Assembly: GCF_005145045.1 (NCBI RefSeq)
Contig: NZ_CP039691.1
Span: forward strand, 324,001 to 388,000
Reading direction: 5' to 3'
Length of the DNA: 64,000 bases
From: Agrobacterium larrymoorei
GTDB lineage: Bacteria > Pseudomonadota > Alphaproteobacteria > Rhizobiales > Rhizobiaceae
A program made the translations under genes and the position numbers. The notes beneath the pieces were generated by a model. The model was given only the letters and a program-made list of their open reading frames with translations, had not been told where the DNA came from and did no database searches. Within the stretch, counting starts at the first letter, position 1; every line of letters begins with the position of its first letter. Positions 55,277-64,000 of this stretch are shown here, piece by piece.

Positions 55277-57061
55277 TCAGACCGGATCGGCCTGGCGGAG
55301 CGAAGACGTTAGGGCAGGCGCCCCGGTCTTCTCATCATTCGCAACCAGACCACTTGTCTTGAGCAATGACGTGAACCGGCCACCGCGCATGCTGAGCTCA
55401 TCGAAGGTGCCCTTCTCGATGATCCGGCCATTGTCCATGAAGAGGACAAGGTCGGCATCGCGGACGGTCGAGAGACGGTGGGCGATGATGAAGGTCGTTC
55501 TGTCCTTGCGCAGAGCGTCGACAGCTTCCTTCACCCGCGCTTCCGTTTCCACATCGAGCGCACTGGTAGCCTCATCCAGAACGAGGATCGGCGCGTTCTT
55601 CAACACGGCGCGTGCGATGGCGATACGCTGGCGCTCCCCACCTGAGAGACGGTTACCGCGCTCACCGACCTGCGTCATGTAACCGTTCAGGCGGCTGTCG
55701 ATGAAGTCGGTTGCTGCGGCAGCAGCTGCTGCCTGAGCGATTTCATCGTCTGTTGCCGTATCGCGGCCAAGGCGGATATTGTCACGAATTGTGCGGTTGA
55801 GAAGACCGGCATCCTGGAAGACGGTGGCAATCGAGTTACGCAGCGACTGGCGTGTCACCGTCGAAATATCGATGCCATCAACGAGGATCTGGCCGGAATT
55901 CGGATCGTAGACGCGCTGCAGAAGATTGATCAGCGTTGTCTTGCCGGCACCTGTGGGGCCGACGATAGCAACCGTCTGGCCGGCCTTTGCCGTGAACGAA
56001 ACGTCGTGGACGCCCTGCTTGGTCTTGGCGAAGCCGAAATTCACCTCGCGGAATTCCACGGTACCTTCGACATGGCCGAGTTCCTTGGCAGAGCTTGGCT
56101 CTTCACGATCCTGAACCGAATCTTCCAGCTTGAAGAAATCCACGAGCTTGGCGCGGGCCTCGAAAATCTGCGTCGCGAAGGCGCGGATCTGGTCCAGACG
56201 ACCGATCAGAAGATTGGCGAAGCCGATGAAGGCAATGACGTCACCGACCTTCAGCTCTCCGTTTTTCACGAGGATCGAACCGATGACGAGAATGATCAGC
56301 ATCGAGAGCGAAGAGGCCGTGCGGTTGAGCGCGCTGGCGAAAGCCCACCAGTCGAGAACCGGGTACTGAGCGCTCAGCAGGCGGTCGGTGAAGGACTTCA
56401 AGGCCTTGGTTTCCGCTTCGATCCGGTTGTAGCTGTGCAGCACCGAAACGTTGCTGATCGAATCGCTCACGTGAGCAAATACGGTGTGATAATGCTCTTC
56501 GACGGAGGCCTGGCCTTCCTTGGTGCGGTTCATCACCCACTTGCCGATGAACCAGTAGAAAATGCCAAGCGTGATCAGCACGAGGCTGAGGCGCAGGTCC
56601 ATCGAGATCGCTGTTGGAATGAGGAATGCCAGCGCAACGAAGGTCGCCAGGTGCGTGCGCATGAATTCGAGCCACAGGCCGAAAAGCGTCTCACTGGCGC
56701 GCAGCAGCGTGTGCAGCGCATTGGATGTGCCGCGCAGATGGTGCCAGGACAAGGGCATCGAAATGATGCGCCCGAAGGCTTCGGTCAGAAGCGATGCGCG
56801 GCGGCCATGCGCCAGGCGGTCCGCCTCACGCGCAACGGCGACATAGGCCACCGTATTGAACAGGGCAAACGCTCCCCAGATGATGAGGATATTCGTCGGT
56901 ATAGAGCCGGAAGAAAGACCGTCGATGATGCGGCCGAACAGTACCGGCTCTGCAATCGTTATCGCAGCAAGAATGACGTTGGCGATAACGACGATGGTCA
57001 CGCGCCACTTGTGAGTGGACAGATAGCGCATCGCGCGCATGTAAACCTGAAACAGTGTCAA
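55277..57061 (-). CDS. ndvA: Cyclic beta-1,2-glucan exporter ATP-binding/permease (NdvA/ChvA)
   Basis: 594 residues, half-size ABC exporter with an N-terminal membrane domain (six helices, about residues 20-300) and a C-terminal ATPase: Walker A GPTGAGKTTL, ABC signature LSGGERQRIAIARA, Walker B ILVLDEATSALD, and H-loop IIAHRLST. LAHGRRASLLTEAFGRIISMPLSWHH and YNRIEAETKALKSF match rhizobial NdvA/ChvA closely as I recall them. Exports cyclic beta-1,2-glucan to the periplasm for osmotic adaptation and plant infection. The synthase ndvB/chvB is not within this window. Confidence 0.93.
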   Translation of the reverse strand: MTLFQVYMRAMRYLSTHKWRVTIVVIANVILAAITIAEPVLFGRIIDGLSSGSIPTNILIIWGAFALFNTVAYVAVAREADRLAHGRRASLLTEAFGRIISMPLSWHHLRGTSNALHTLLRASETLFGLWLEFMRTHLATFVALAFLIPTAISMDLRLSLVLITLGIFYWFIGKWVMNRTKEGQASVEEHYHTVFAHVSDSISNVSVLHSYNRIEAETKALKSFTDRLLSAQYPVLDWWAFASALNRTASSLSMLIILVIGSILVKNGELKVGDVIAFIGFANLLIGRLDQIRAFATQIFEARAKLVDFFKLEDSVQDREEPSSAKELGHVEGTVEFREVNFGFAKTKQGVHDVSFTAKAGQTVAIVGPTGAGKTTLINLLQRVYDPNSGQILVDGIDISTVTRQSLRNSIATVFQDAGLLNRTIRDNIRLGRDTATDDEIAQAAAAAAATDFIDSRLNGYMTQVGERGNRLSGGERQRIAIARAVLKNAPILVLDEATSALDVETEARVKEAVDALRKDRTTFIIAHRLSTVRDADLVLFMDNGRIIEKGTFDELSMRGGRFTSLLKTSGLVANDEKTGAPALTSSLRQADPV

Positions 57062-57411
57062 TTCTCAAATCCCGTCTTCATGCCAGTCCAGCGCTTTTGA
57101 GCGCGATATCTCTGCGCATGGCGCAGAAGCGATTGCGGGTTATGCAAGCTGTTGTTTTATCGCTTTTTCTACATGAATGGGCGCTTAACGGCGGGCAATT
57201 TGGCGCTCTAGCACGAAAAAAATGGATTTTCTGGAATTTGGATTGAGTGAAAACGTGAAAACATTATATTTCGCGGAATGGTTTTAATTAATAATAACCT
57301 TATCGGGCGAAAGCTGAGCGCGGCGGGGTCCGAGCAACATGATGTTCCGGGAGGGGTCTACTCCTCAAATACGTCCATGTTGTCTCATAATCTACCGGGA
57401 TCCACTTTTTG
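57062..57411. promoter_or_regulatory. 350-bp divergent region, ndvA / luxR
   Basis: No coding frame supported. A perfect 7-bp hairpin TCTGCGC/GCGCAGA lies at 57111-57127 on the ndvA side. A dyad AACATGATGTT at 57336-57346 lies about 65 bp before luxR and could be an autoregulatory site, though it is shorter than classic lux boxes. The middle part is A/T-rich (57240-57300), typical of promoter DNA. Confidence 0.45.
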
Positions 57412-58149
57412 ATGCAGAATGTCCTTGAGTTCCTGTCGACAAGCGACGAAGCGACAAGCAGGGACCGTTTTCTTGTCTCCTTCCAGAACCTCACCAGCCA
57501 TTACGGTTTCGAGTATTATCGCGTGGCTCGTCGCAGCGTCGATGACCTGACCATGACCGGCAGCATCCTTGCCGAGCGCTTGCCGGAGGGATGGTCCGCA
57601 GTCTATCACGCCAAGAAATACGGCAATGTCGATCCGGTCAAAAAGACCCTCGGCCTCTTGCAAAAGCCGTTCCGCTGGCGCGATGTGGTCAATCTGCTGC
57701 CGCAGGCGACGCATCGCAAACGCGCATCCAAGATGTTTCAGGATGCCGCCCGCTATGGTTTGCGTGAAGGCTATGCATTCCCGATCCATGGTCGCAGTGG
57801 TCTGCTGGGGGGAGTCTTCATCGGCGGGCAGGGCTGCTATTTCAACACGTCGGAGCTTTCCATTCTCGATGCCGCCATGCGCGCCGCCTTCTGGCGTCTG
57901 GTCGATTTTTCCGGCCATTCGGATGAGCTGTTGACCGTTCCCGATCTGTCCGTCGCGCAATTGACGCGGCGCGAACTGGATGTGCTGGCGCTTCTGGCGC
58001 AGGGCAATACATCGCCGGAAATCGGCAAGGCACTTTCCATATCCAGCCACACTGTCGATTGGTATATCAATGGCATCCAGCGCAAGTTCGACGCGAAAAA
58101 CCGTCAGCACGTCATAGCACTTGCTTTCCGGTCTGGACTCATCGCCTGA
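57412..58149 (+). CDS. LuxR-type regulator with acyl-HSL-binding domain (orphan)
   Basis: 245 residues. The N-terminal autoinducer-binding domain keeps the invariant ligand-pocket residues of the TraR/LuxR group: Trp61 and Tyr65 in GWSAVYHAKKY, Asp74-Pro75 in NVDPV, Trp89 in FRW, and Gly120 in LREGYAFPIHG. The C-terminal GerE helix-turn-helix reads LTRRELDVLALLAQGNTSPEIGKALSISSHTVDWYINGIQRKFDA. No LuxI-type synthase is in the window, so it is a LuxR solo that could sense self-made or foreign signals. ATG at 57412. Confidence 0.9.
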   Translation: MQNVLEFLSTSDEATSRDRFLVSFQNLTSHYGFEYYRVARRSVDDLTMTGSILAERLPEGWSAVYHAKKYGNVDPVKKTLGLLQKPFRWRDVVNLLPQATHRKRASKMFQDAARYGLREGYAFPIHGRSGLLGGVFIGGQGCYFNTSELSILDAAMRAAFWRLVDFSGHSDELLTVPDLSVAQLTRRELDVLALLAQGNTSPEIGKALSISSHTVDWYINGIQRKFDAKNRQHVIALAFRSGLIA

Positions 58150-58267
58150 AACGTTGTCGTTTCGGCGGCGTAACGCCAAGCTGAAAAACGCCCTTTCCAA
58201 GCCGGATATTTGCTGCTTAATTCCGCATTGCAGCAAATGTTGCTTTAGTCTGGTTTGGGAGGCCGTC

Positions 58268-61200
58268 TTGAAAATATCGAAAATACTCGTTGCCAATCGT
58301 TCGGAGATCGCGATCCGAGTGTTCCGTGCCGCCAACGAGCTCGGTATAAAAACGGTCGCTATCTGGGCGGAAGAGGACAAGCTTTCGCTGCACCGTTTCA
58401 AGGCGGATGAGAGCTATCAGGTTGGTCGCGGGCCGCATCTGGCGAAAGACATGGGTCCGATTGAGAGCTATCTTTCGATCGAGGAAGTGATCCGTGTCGC
58501 AAAGCTTTCTGGCGCTGACGCAATTCACCCCGGCTACGGCCTGCTGTCTGAGAGCCCGGAATTCGTGGATGCCTGCGATGCCGCGGGCATTACCTTCATC
58601 GGCCCACGCCCGGCAACGATGCGCCAGCTCGGCAACAAGGTTGCCGCGCGTAATCTGGCCATTTCGGTCGGCGTTCCTGTCGTGCCTGCGACGGAGCCGC
58701 TGCCGGAGGATATGGCCGAGGTCGAGCGTATGGCCGAGGAAATCGGCTATCCGGTGATGCTGAAAGCGTCCTGGGGCGGTGGCGGTCGCGGCATGCGCGC
58801 CATCCGTAAAAAGGAAGATCTTGCGCGTGAAGTGACCGAAGCCAAGCGCGAAGCCAAGGCCGCATTCGGCAAAGATGAAGTCTATCTGGAAAAGCTGGTG
58901 GAGCGTGCCCGCCACGTGGAAAGCCAGATTCTCGGCGATACGCATGGCAACGTCGTGCATCTCTTCGAGCGCGATTGCTCCATTCAGCGCCGAAACCAGA
59001 AGGTGGTCGAGCGTGCGCCTGCGCCCTATCTTTCCGAGGCGCAGCGGCAGGAACTGGCCAATTACTCTCTGAAGATCGCAGCCGCGACGAATTATATCGG
59101 TGCGGGCACTGTCGAATATCTGATGGATGCCGATACCCAGAAATTCTACTTCATCGAAGTCAATCCGCGCATTCAGGTCGAGCATACGGTCACCGAAGTC
59201 GTCACCGGCATCGATATCGTCAAGGCGCAGATTCATATTCTCGAGGGCGCTGCGATCGGCACGCCCGAATCCGGCGTGCCCGAGCAGAAGGATATCCGCC
59301 TGAACGGCCATGCGCTCCAGTGCCGTATCACCACGGAAGATCCTGAGCACAATTTCATTCCCGACTATGGTCGCATCACCGCCTATCGCTCCGCTGCCGG
59401 TTTCGGCATTCGTCTGGATGGCGGCACGGCCTATACCGGGGCGGTGATCACGCGCTACTACGATCCGCTTCTCGTCAAGGTCACGGCATCCGGCGGCACG
59501 CCGCAAGAGGCAATCAGCCGTATGGATCGTGCGTTGCGCGAGTTCCGTATTCGCGGCGTGGCCACCAACCTCACCTTCCTTGAGGCGATCATCGGCCATG
59601 CCAGTTTCCGTGACAATTCCTACACGACGCGCTTCATCGATTCGACGCCGGAACTGTTCGCGCAGGTCAAGCGTCAGGACCGCGCCACCAAGCTTCTGAC
59701 CTATCTCGCGGATGTGACCGTCAATGGCCACCCGGAGACCAAGGGCCGTGCCACGCCGTCCGCCAAGGCGGTGAAGCCGATCATTCCTTATATCGACGCA
59801 CCAACGCCTGACGGAACCAAGCAGCTGCTGGACAGGCTCGGGCCCAAGGGCTTTGCCGAGTGGATGCGTAATGAAAAGCGCGTGCTGGTAACCGACACAA
59901 CGATGCGTGACGGCCATCAATCGCTTCTGGCGACCCGTGTGCGCACGCATGACATTGCCCGCGTGGCCAGCGTCTATGCGAAGGCCTTGCCACAACTGCT
60001 CTCGCTCGAATGCTGGGGTGGCGCGACCTTCGACGTGTCCATGCGCTTCCTGACAGAAGACCCTTGGGAGCGCCTGTCGCTGATCCGCGAGGGTGCGCCG
60101 AACCTGCTGCTACAAATGCTGCTGCGCGGCGCAAACGGTGTCGGCTACAAGAATTATCCGGATAATGTCGTCAAATATTTCGTCCGCCAGGCGGCGAGGG
60201 GCGGCGTGGACCTTTTCCGCGTCTTCGACTGCCTGAACTGGGTGGAGAATATGCGCGTGTCGATGGATGCCATCGCGGAAGAGAACAAGCTCTGCGAAGC
60301 GACCATCTGCTATACGGGCGATCTGCTCAATTCCGCGCGCCCGAAATACGACCTCAAATACTACACCAACCTTGCTGCCGAACTGGAAAAGGCAGGCGCG
60401 CATATCATAGCCGTCAAGGACATGGCGGGCCTTTTGAAGCCAGCGGCTGCCAAGGTTCTGTTCAAGGCGCTGCGTGAAGCTACGAGCCTGCCGATCCATT
60501 TCCACACGCATGATACGTCGGGCATTTCTGCTGCGACGGTACTGGCTGCTGTCGATGCCGGTGTGGATGCCGTCGATGCTGCCATGGATGCTTTCTCCGG
60601 TAATACGTCGCAGCCATGCCTTGGCTCCATCGTGGAAGCGCTGGCCGGTTCGGAGCGGGACACAGGGCTGGATACGGAATGGATTCGCCGCATCTCCTTC
60701 TATTGGGAAGCTGTGCGCAACCAGTATGTCGCCTTCGAAAGCGATCTGAAGGGCCCGGCGTCGGAAGTCTATCTGCACGAAATGCCCGGCGGCCAGTTCA
60801 CAAACCTCAAGGAACAGGCCCGCTCGCTCGGTCTGGAAAGCCGCTGGCATGAGGTGGCGCAGGCCTATGCCGATGCGAACCAGATGTTCGGCGATATCGT
60901 TAAGGTCACGCCGTCCTCCAAGGTCGTCGGTGACATGGCGCTGATGATGGTCAGCCAGGATCTGACGGTGGCGGATGTCGAGAACCCGGACAAGGAAGTG
61001 TCCTTCCCGGAATCCGTCGTCTCCATGCTTAAGGGTGATCTCGGTCAATCGCCGGGCGGCTGGCCGGAGGCGTTGCAGAAAAAGGCGCTGAAGGGTGAGC
61101 AGCCCTACACGGTGCGGCCCGGCTCGCTGCTGGCCGATGCCGATCTCGATGCGGAGCGCAAGACCATCGAAACCAAGCTGGAACGACCGGTCGATGATTT

Positions 61201-61729
61201 CGAGTTCGCGTCCTACCTGATGTACCCGAAGGTCTTTACGGATTTCGCGCTTGCCTCCGAAACTTACGGCCCGGTTTCGGTACTACCGACTCACGCCTAT
61301 TTCTACGGCATGGAAGATGGTGAGGAATTGTTTGCCGATATCGAGCGCGGCAAGACGCTCGTCATCGTCAATCAGGCCTCGTCCGGTACGGATGAAAAGG
61401 GGATGGTGACCGTCTTCTTCGAGATCAACGGTCAGCCGCGCCGCATCAAGGTGCCGGATCGTGCCCATGGCGCAACCGGCTCTGCCGTTCGCCGTAAGGC
61501 GGAACCGGGCAATGCAGCCCATGTCGGCGCGCCGATGCCGGGTGTCATCTCCCGTGTCTTCGCCAATGCGGGCCAAGAGGTGAAGGCGGGCGACGTTCTT
61601 GTTTCCATCGAAGCGATGAAAATGGAAACGGCGCTGCACGCTGAACGCGACGGCAAGATCGCCGAGATTCTCGTTCGTCCGAGCGATCAGATCGACGCCA
61701 AGGATTTGCTCGTCACCTACGCCGAGTAA
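58268..61729 (+). CDS. pyc: Pyruvate carboxylase
   Basis: 1153 residues, full alpha-4 type. Starts with TTG (MKISKILVANRSEIAIRVFR in translation) with GGGAGG five to ten bases upstream; the frame is open for 147 bases further but without a family-like start. Biotin carboxylase/ATP-grasp domain first (PGYGLLSESPEF, KASWGGGGRGMR), then the carboxyltransferase barrel (LVTDTTMRDGHQSLLATRVR, metal site HFHTHDTSG), and a biotinyl domain with Lys ~1118 in EAMKMETAL. Replenishes oxaloacetate. Terminator follows. Confidence 0.96.
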   Translation: MKISKILVANRSEIAIRVFRAANELGIKTVAIWAEEDKLSLHRFKADESYQVGRGPHLAKDMGPIESYLSIEEVIRVAKLSGADAIHPGYGLLSESPEFVDACDAAGITFIGPRPATMRQLGNKVAARNLAISVGVPVVPATEPLPEDMAEVERMAEEIGYPVMLKASWGGGGRGMRAIRKKEDLAREVTEAKREAKAAFGKDEVYLEKLVERARHVESQILGDTHGNVVHLFERDCSIQRRNQKVVERAPAPYLSEAQRQELANYSLKIAAATNYIGAGTVEYLMDADTQKFYFIEVNPRIQVEHTVTEVVTGIDIVKAQIHILEGAAIGTPESGVPEQKDIRLNGHALQCRITTEDPEHNFIPDYGRITAYRSAAGFGIRLDGGTAYTGAVITRYYDPLLVKVTASGGTPQEAISRMDRALREFRIRGVATNLTFLEAIIGHASFRDNSYTTRFIDSTPELFAQVKRQDRATKLLTYLADVTVNGHPETKGRATPSAKAVKPIIPYIDAPTPDGTKQLLDRLGPKGFAEWMRNEKRVLVTDTTMRDGHQSLLATRVRTHDIARVASVYAKALPQLLSLECWGGATFDVSMRFLTEDPWERLSLIREGAPNLLLQMLLRGANGVGYKNYPDNVVKYFVRQAARGGVDLFRVFDCLNWVENMRVSMDAIAEENKLCEATICYTGDLLNSARPKYDLKYYTNLAAELEKAGAHIIAVKDMAGLLKPAAAKVLFKALREATSLPIHFHTHDTSGISAATVLAAVDAGVDAVDAAMDAFSGNTSQPCLGSIVEALAGSERDTGLDTEWIRRISFYWEAVRNQYVAFESDLKGPASEVYLHEMPGGQFTNLKEQARSLGLESRWHEVAQAYADANQMFGDIVKVTPSSKVVGDMALMMVSQDLTVADVENPDKEVSFPESVVSMLKGDLGQSPGGWPEALQKKALKGEQPYTVRPGSLLADADLDAERKTIETKLERPVDDFEFASYLMYPKVFTDFALASETYGPVSVLPTHAYFYGMEDGEELFADIERGKTLVIVNQASSGTDEKGMVTVFFEINGQPRRIKVPDRAHGATGSAVRRKAEPGNAAHVGAPMPGVISRVFANAGQEVKAGDVLVSIEAMKMETALHAERDGKIAEILVRPSDQIDAKDLLVTYAE

Positions 61730-61750
61730 CGCGCAGTCACAAAGCTTGAT

Positions 61751-61780
61751 GAAATGCCCGCCACCCGGCGGGCATTTCTG
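61751..61780 (+). terminator. Terminator after pyc
   Basis: A 12-bp perfect stem, GAAATGCCCGCC with GGCGGGCATTTC, around ACCC. T content after the stem is modest, so termination may be partial. Confidence 0.8.
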
Positions 61781-61787
61781 CTTGTAC

Positions 61788-61825
61788 AATCGTGCATGAC
61801 CCGGTACGCATGTTTATGCACGATT
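61788..61825. promoter_or_regulatory. Perfect 10-bp inverted repeat upstream of the DeoR gene
   Basis: AATCGTGCAT (61788-61797) and ATGCACGATT (61816-61825), 18 bases apart, ending 17 bp before the regulator's ATG. The spacing suits a tetrameric DeoR-type repressor and the position suits autoregulation of the deoR-MFS pair. Confidence 0.65.
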
Positions 61826-61842
61826 CATCCTGTTGATGCCGA

Positions 61843-62667
61843 ATGTCCAAAACAGATCATTTTGTCAGCGAGCGTCAGGCGCTCATCTATGCCGAGCTTC
61901 AAGCCAAGGGCCGCGTTCTTGCGCAGGAGCTGGCGCAGAGTTTCGATGTCTCCGAAGACACCGTCCGTCGCGATCTCCGGGAGATGGCGGCGCGGGGCGA
62001 ATGCGAGCGTGTCTATGGTGGTGCCCTGCTTTCGAGCGGCAAGACCGTTCCGCTGAAGAACCGAATGAATGAAATGCAGGAGCGCAAGGATAGTCTTGGG
62101 CTTGCTGCCGCCTCGCTGCTGCAGGATGGAATGACGGCCTTCATCGATGCCGGTTCGACCAATCTTGCCGTGGCAAGACATTTGGCAATAGGCATGAGGC
62201 TGACCGTGATTACCAATACGCCGGTCATCGCCGCGGAGTTGATGGGGCGTTCCGGCATCGAACTGATCACAATCGGCGGCAGAATAGACCCGGCTGTCGG
62301 TGCGGCAATCGATACCACAGCCATCCGTCAACTGGAGCAGATGCGTCCCGATCTCTGCATCGTCGGCGTTTGCGGGCTGACTTTGGAGCGCGGTCTGGCT
62401 GCCGATATTTACGAGGATGCCGTTTTCAAGCGGCTTGCCTGCCAAGCCAGCGCCAAGGTTCTGGCCGCCATTACCAGCGGGAAACTTGGAACGGCCGCTG
62501 CCTTCCACGTCGCACCGCTCGATCCGTCATTGACGCTTGTTCTGGAGCCGGGTGCGGATGCCGATTTCGTTCTTGGGCTCGAAGAAAAAGACCTCGACAT
62601 CCATTTTGCGGGACACCCAGCCCGCTCATCATCCCATCCGCATTCATTGAAGGACCAGTCCCGATGA
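61843..62667 (+). CDS. DeoR family transcriptional regulator
   Basis: 274 residues. The N-terminal helix-turn-helix, ERQALIYAELQAKGRVLAQELAQSFDVSEDTVRRDLREMAARGECERVYGGAL, is the DeoR signature, followed by a DeoRC sugar-phosphate-isomerase-like sensor domain (MTAFIDAGSTNLAVARHL, ITNTPVIAAEL, GGRIDPAVGA). The effector is expected to be a phosphorylated sugar. The stop overlaps the start of the transporter gene by 4 bp, so the pair forms one coupled unit with the inverted repeat upstream as its operator. Confidence 0.9.
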   Translation: MSKTDHFVSERQALIYAELQAKGRVLAQELAQSFDVSEDTVRRDLREMAARGECERVYGGALLSSGKTVPLKNRMNEMQERKDSLGLAAASLLQDGMTAFIDAGSTNLAVARHLAIGMRLTVITNTPVIAAELMGRSGIELITIGGRIDPAVGAAIDTTAIRQLEQMRPDLCIVGVCGLTLERGLAADIYEDAVFKRLACQASAKVLAAITSGKLGTAAAFHVAPLDPSLTLVLEPGADADFVLGLEEKDLDIHFAGHPARSSSHPHSLKDQSR

Positions 62668-63854
62668 CCGGCTCTGCCACGCAGACAACCACCTCCACCC
62701 GCATGCCCTATATGACGAGAACGCGTCTCGGCGTTTCTCTTCTCTTCCTCATGAATGGCTTCATGATGGGGTCCTGGGCGCCGATGATTCCCGAATTTGC
62801 CAAGCGGCTGTCGCTGAGTGAGAGCGCGCTCGGCCTCGTCATCCTCGTCTTCGGCCTCGGCTCGCTGGCCTGCATGCCGATTGCCGGTTCGCAGATCGCC
62901 CGCTTCGGTTCGCGCACGGTTACGCTCACCGTTGCCTTCATCTTCGTGCCGACACTCCTTCTCATCACTCTGTCGAATACGATCTGGGCGGGCGTCATCA
63001 CCGTGTTTCTCTTTGGCGGCCTGACGGGCGCGATGGATGTGGGGATGAATGCCAACGCCGTTGCCGTGGAGCGCAGCATGCGCCGGGCCATCATGTCCTC
63101 CTGCCATGCATTCTGGAGCCTTGGCGGCCTTCTCGGCGCGGGTCTCGGCGGTCTTCTCATCACCAAGGCTGGCATATACGGTCACGCAATCGCGCTCACA
63201 ATTATTGCCGCTATCCTGCTCGCTGTGGCATGGCCACGCGTCATGGTAGACCGTCCGCACCCGGAAGAGGAGCGCCCAAAGGGTGGTCTTCCCATGACGC
63301 CGCTGCCGTGGATCATTGGCATCATTGCACTATTCTCCATGATTCCAGAAGGCGCTATTCTCGATTGGGGCGCGCTTTATCTCCGCAACGAACTCGGTGC
63401 CTCGGTCGCATTCTCAGGCTTCGGCTTCGCCGCCTTCTCGATGACCATGGCCATCATGCGTTTTGCCGGCGATCTGGTGCGTGACCGGTTCGGCGCCGTT
63501 CGCACCCTGCAATTCTGCTCGGCCATGTCGATCCTCGGCCTTTTGATTGCAGGTCTCGCCGGAAATGCCTTCATCGCCATCGCGGGCTTTGCGATTGCGG
63601 GCATCGGTATCTCCAACATGGTGCCGATTGCCTTTTCCGCGGCTGGTAATATGCCGGGTCTCGCACCCGGTATCGGCCTCTCGGTCGTCACCACCATGGG
63701 TTATTCCGGCATTCTCGTTGCGCCGTCGGCCATCGGCTTCATTGCCGAACATACGGGTCTTGCCAGTGTCTTCATCGGCCTTCCACTGCTGCACATCGTG
63801 GTTTTTTCGCTCGCCAAGCTCGCGCGCCATGCCGATGGGGCAAGCGGCCACTGA
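62664..63854 (+). CDS. MFS transporter, DeoR-linked
   Basis: 396 residues from MTGSATQTTTSTRMPYMTR, about 12 membrane segments. GLTGAMDVGMNANAVAVERSMRRAIMSSCHAFWSLGGLLGAG and the loop GSQIARFGSRTVTL are as in the small sugar-efflux/fucose-permease-like MFS branch. Start overlaps the DeoR stop by 4 bp. The regulator suggests a sugar or sugar-derived substrate; direction of transport is not decided. Confidence 0.85.
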   Translation: MTGSATQTTTSTRMPYMTRTRLGVSLLFLMNGFMMGSWAPMIPEFAKRLSLSESALGLVILVFGLGSLACMPIAGSQIARFGSRTVTLTVAFIFVPTLLLITLSNTIWAGVITVFLFGGLTGAMDVGMNANAVAVERSMRRAIMSSCHAFWSLGGLLGAGLGGLLITKAGIYGHAIALTIIAAILLAVAWPRVMVDRPHPEEERPKGGLPMTPLPWIIGIIALFSMIPEGAILDWGALYLRNELGASVAFSGFGFAAFSMTMAIMRFAGDLVRDRFGAVRTLQFCSAMSILGLLIAGLAGNAFIAIAGFAIAGIGISNMVPIAFSAAGNMPGLAPGIGLSVVTTMGYSGILVAPSAIGFIAEHTGLASVFIGLPLLHIVVFSLAKLARHADGASGH

Positions 63855-63937
63855 CGTACACCTTTATCTTTAACATGGCGGAGTCTCGAATTTCGCCATG
63901 ATTGCGGTAAAGTAGGAGTTGATTGCTTCGATTGTTG

Positions 63938-63955
63938 ACAAGGCGCGCGCCTTGT
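63938..63955. repeat. 18-bp perfect palindrome near window end
   Basis: ACAAGGCGCGCGCCTTGT, 84 bp after the MFS gene, no T-run. It may be an operator of a gene beyond the window edge; no coding frame is supported in 63855-64000. Confidence 0.5.
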
Positions 63956-64000
63956 TCCACCTGAATGATCAAGTTTTACCGTTATTCGCAGAGAAGAATA

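Noticed and set aside
58217..59995. 592-residue minus-strand frame opposite pyc
   Set aside because: Third-position G/C bias keeps the opposite frame open; no motif or start signal.

Overview
The window is a gene-dense stretch of alphaproteobacterial chromosome. It looks like Rhizobiaceae (Agrobacterium/Rhizobium branch). Family-level markers are a ChvA/NdvA cyclic-glucan exporter, TrcR (DUF1013), CarD, a CenR-like regulator, the large 180-kDa type NAD-glutamate dehydrogenase, PhaR with phaAB, and an ICE-like (Irr-type) iron box before bfd-bfr. The genus is inference from remembered families and gene order, not from a search. There is no prophage, insertion sequence with a transposase, CRISPR array, rRNA or convincing tRNA; almost everything is core housekeeping.

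Layout. 1-6.1 kb: the C-terminal half of FtsK, lolA, xthA, a hicBA module whose toxin gene looks internally deleted, a lone cyclic-nucleotide-binding protein, a CenR-like regulator, a YkuD protein and carD. 6.65-16.6 kb: the giant NAD-GDH, a UMF1-type MFS transporter, phaR facing phaA-phaB, then bfd-bfr. 16.7-28.8 kb: a long minus-strand block of RNA decay (rppH), cell envelope (polysaccharide deacetylase, ctpA, envC), ribosome/NAD/proline genes (rlmH, rsfS, nadD, proA, proB, obgE), two coupled acetyltransferases, rpmA and rplU. 29-41.7 kb: mixed metabolism, namely a zincin-like protein, CitE-like lyase, leuD, leuB, di-heme peroxidase, YghU-type GST, cobB facing cbiD, an FAD oxidase, a cupin and a PLP dehydratase.

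41.8-52.0 kb is the one accessory-looking unit. An aldehyde dehydrogenase, a beta-hydroxyacid dehydrogenase and a DenD-like SDR on the minus strand face an FAD-linked hydroxyacid dehydrogenase, a GntR/FCD regulator, an FAH-family protein of XylX type and a complete TRAP transporter (DctQ, DctM, DctP). I read it as an uptake and oxidative (Weimberg-like) catabolic system for a sugar acid, controlled by the GntR protein through three GGTTGTC-type dyads in its control regions. 52.2-63.9 kb: acsA, trcR, ndvA/chvA, a LuxR-type regulator with an apparently intact acyl-homoserine-lactone pocket but no synthase nearby, pyruvate carboxylase, and a DeoR regulator coupled to an MFS transporter behind a perfect inverted repeat.

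The most unusual non-coding structure is a 254-bp imperfect palindrome after leuB (33221-33474), with terminal inverted repeats and a central dyad. One half of it recurs, inverted, after dctP (52079-52201). A smaller two-hairpin element sits at 29582-29670. These look like non-autonomous MITE/RIME-like mosaic elements.
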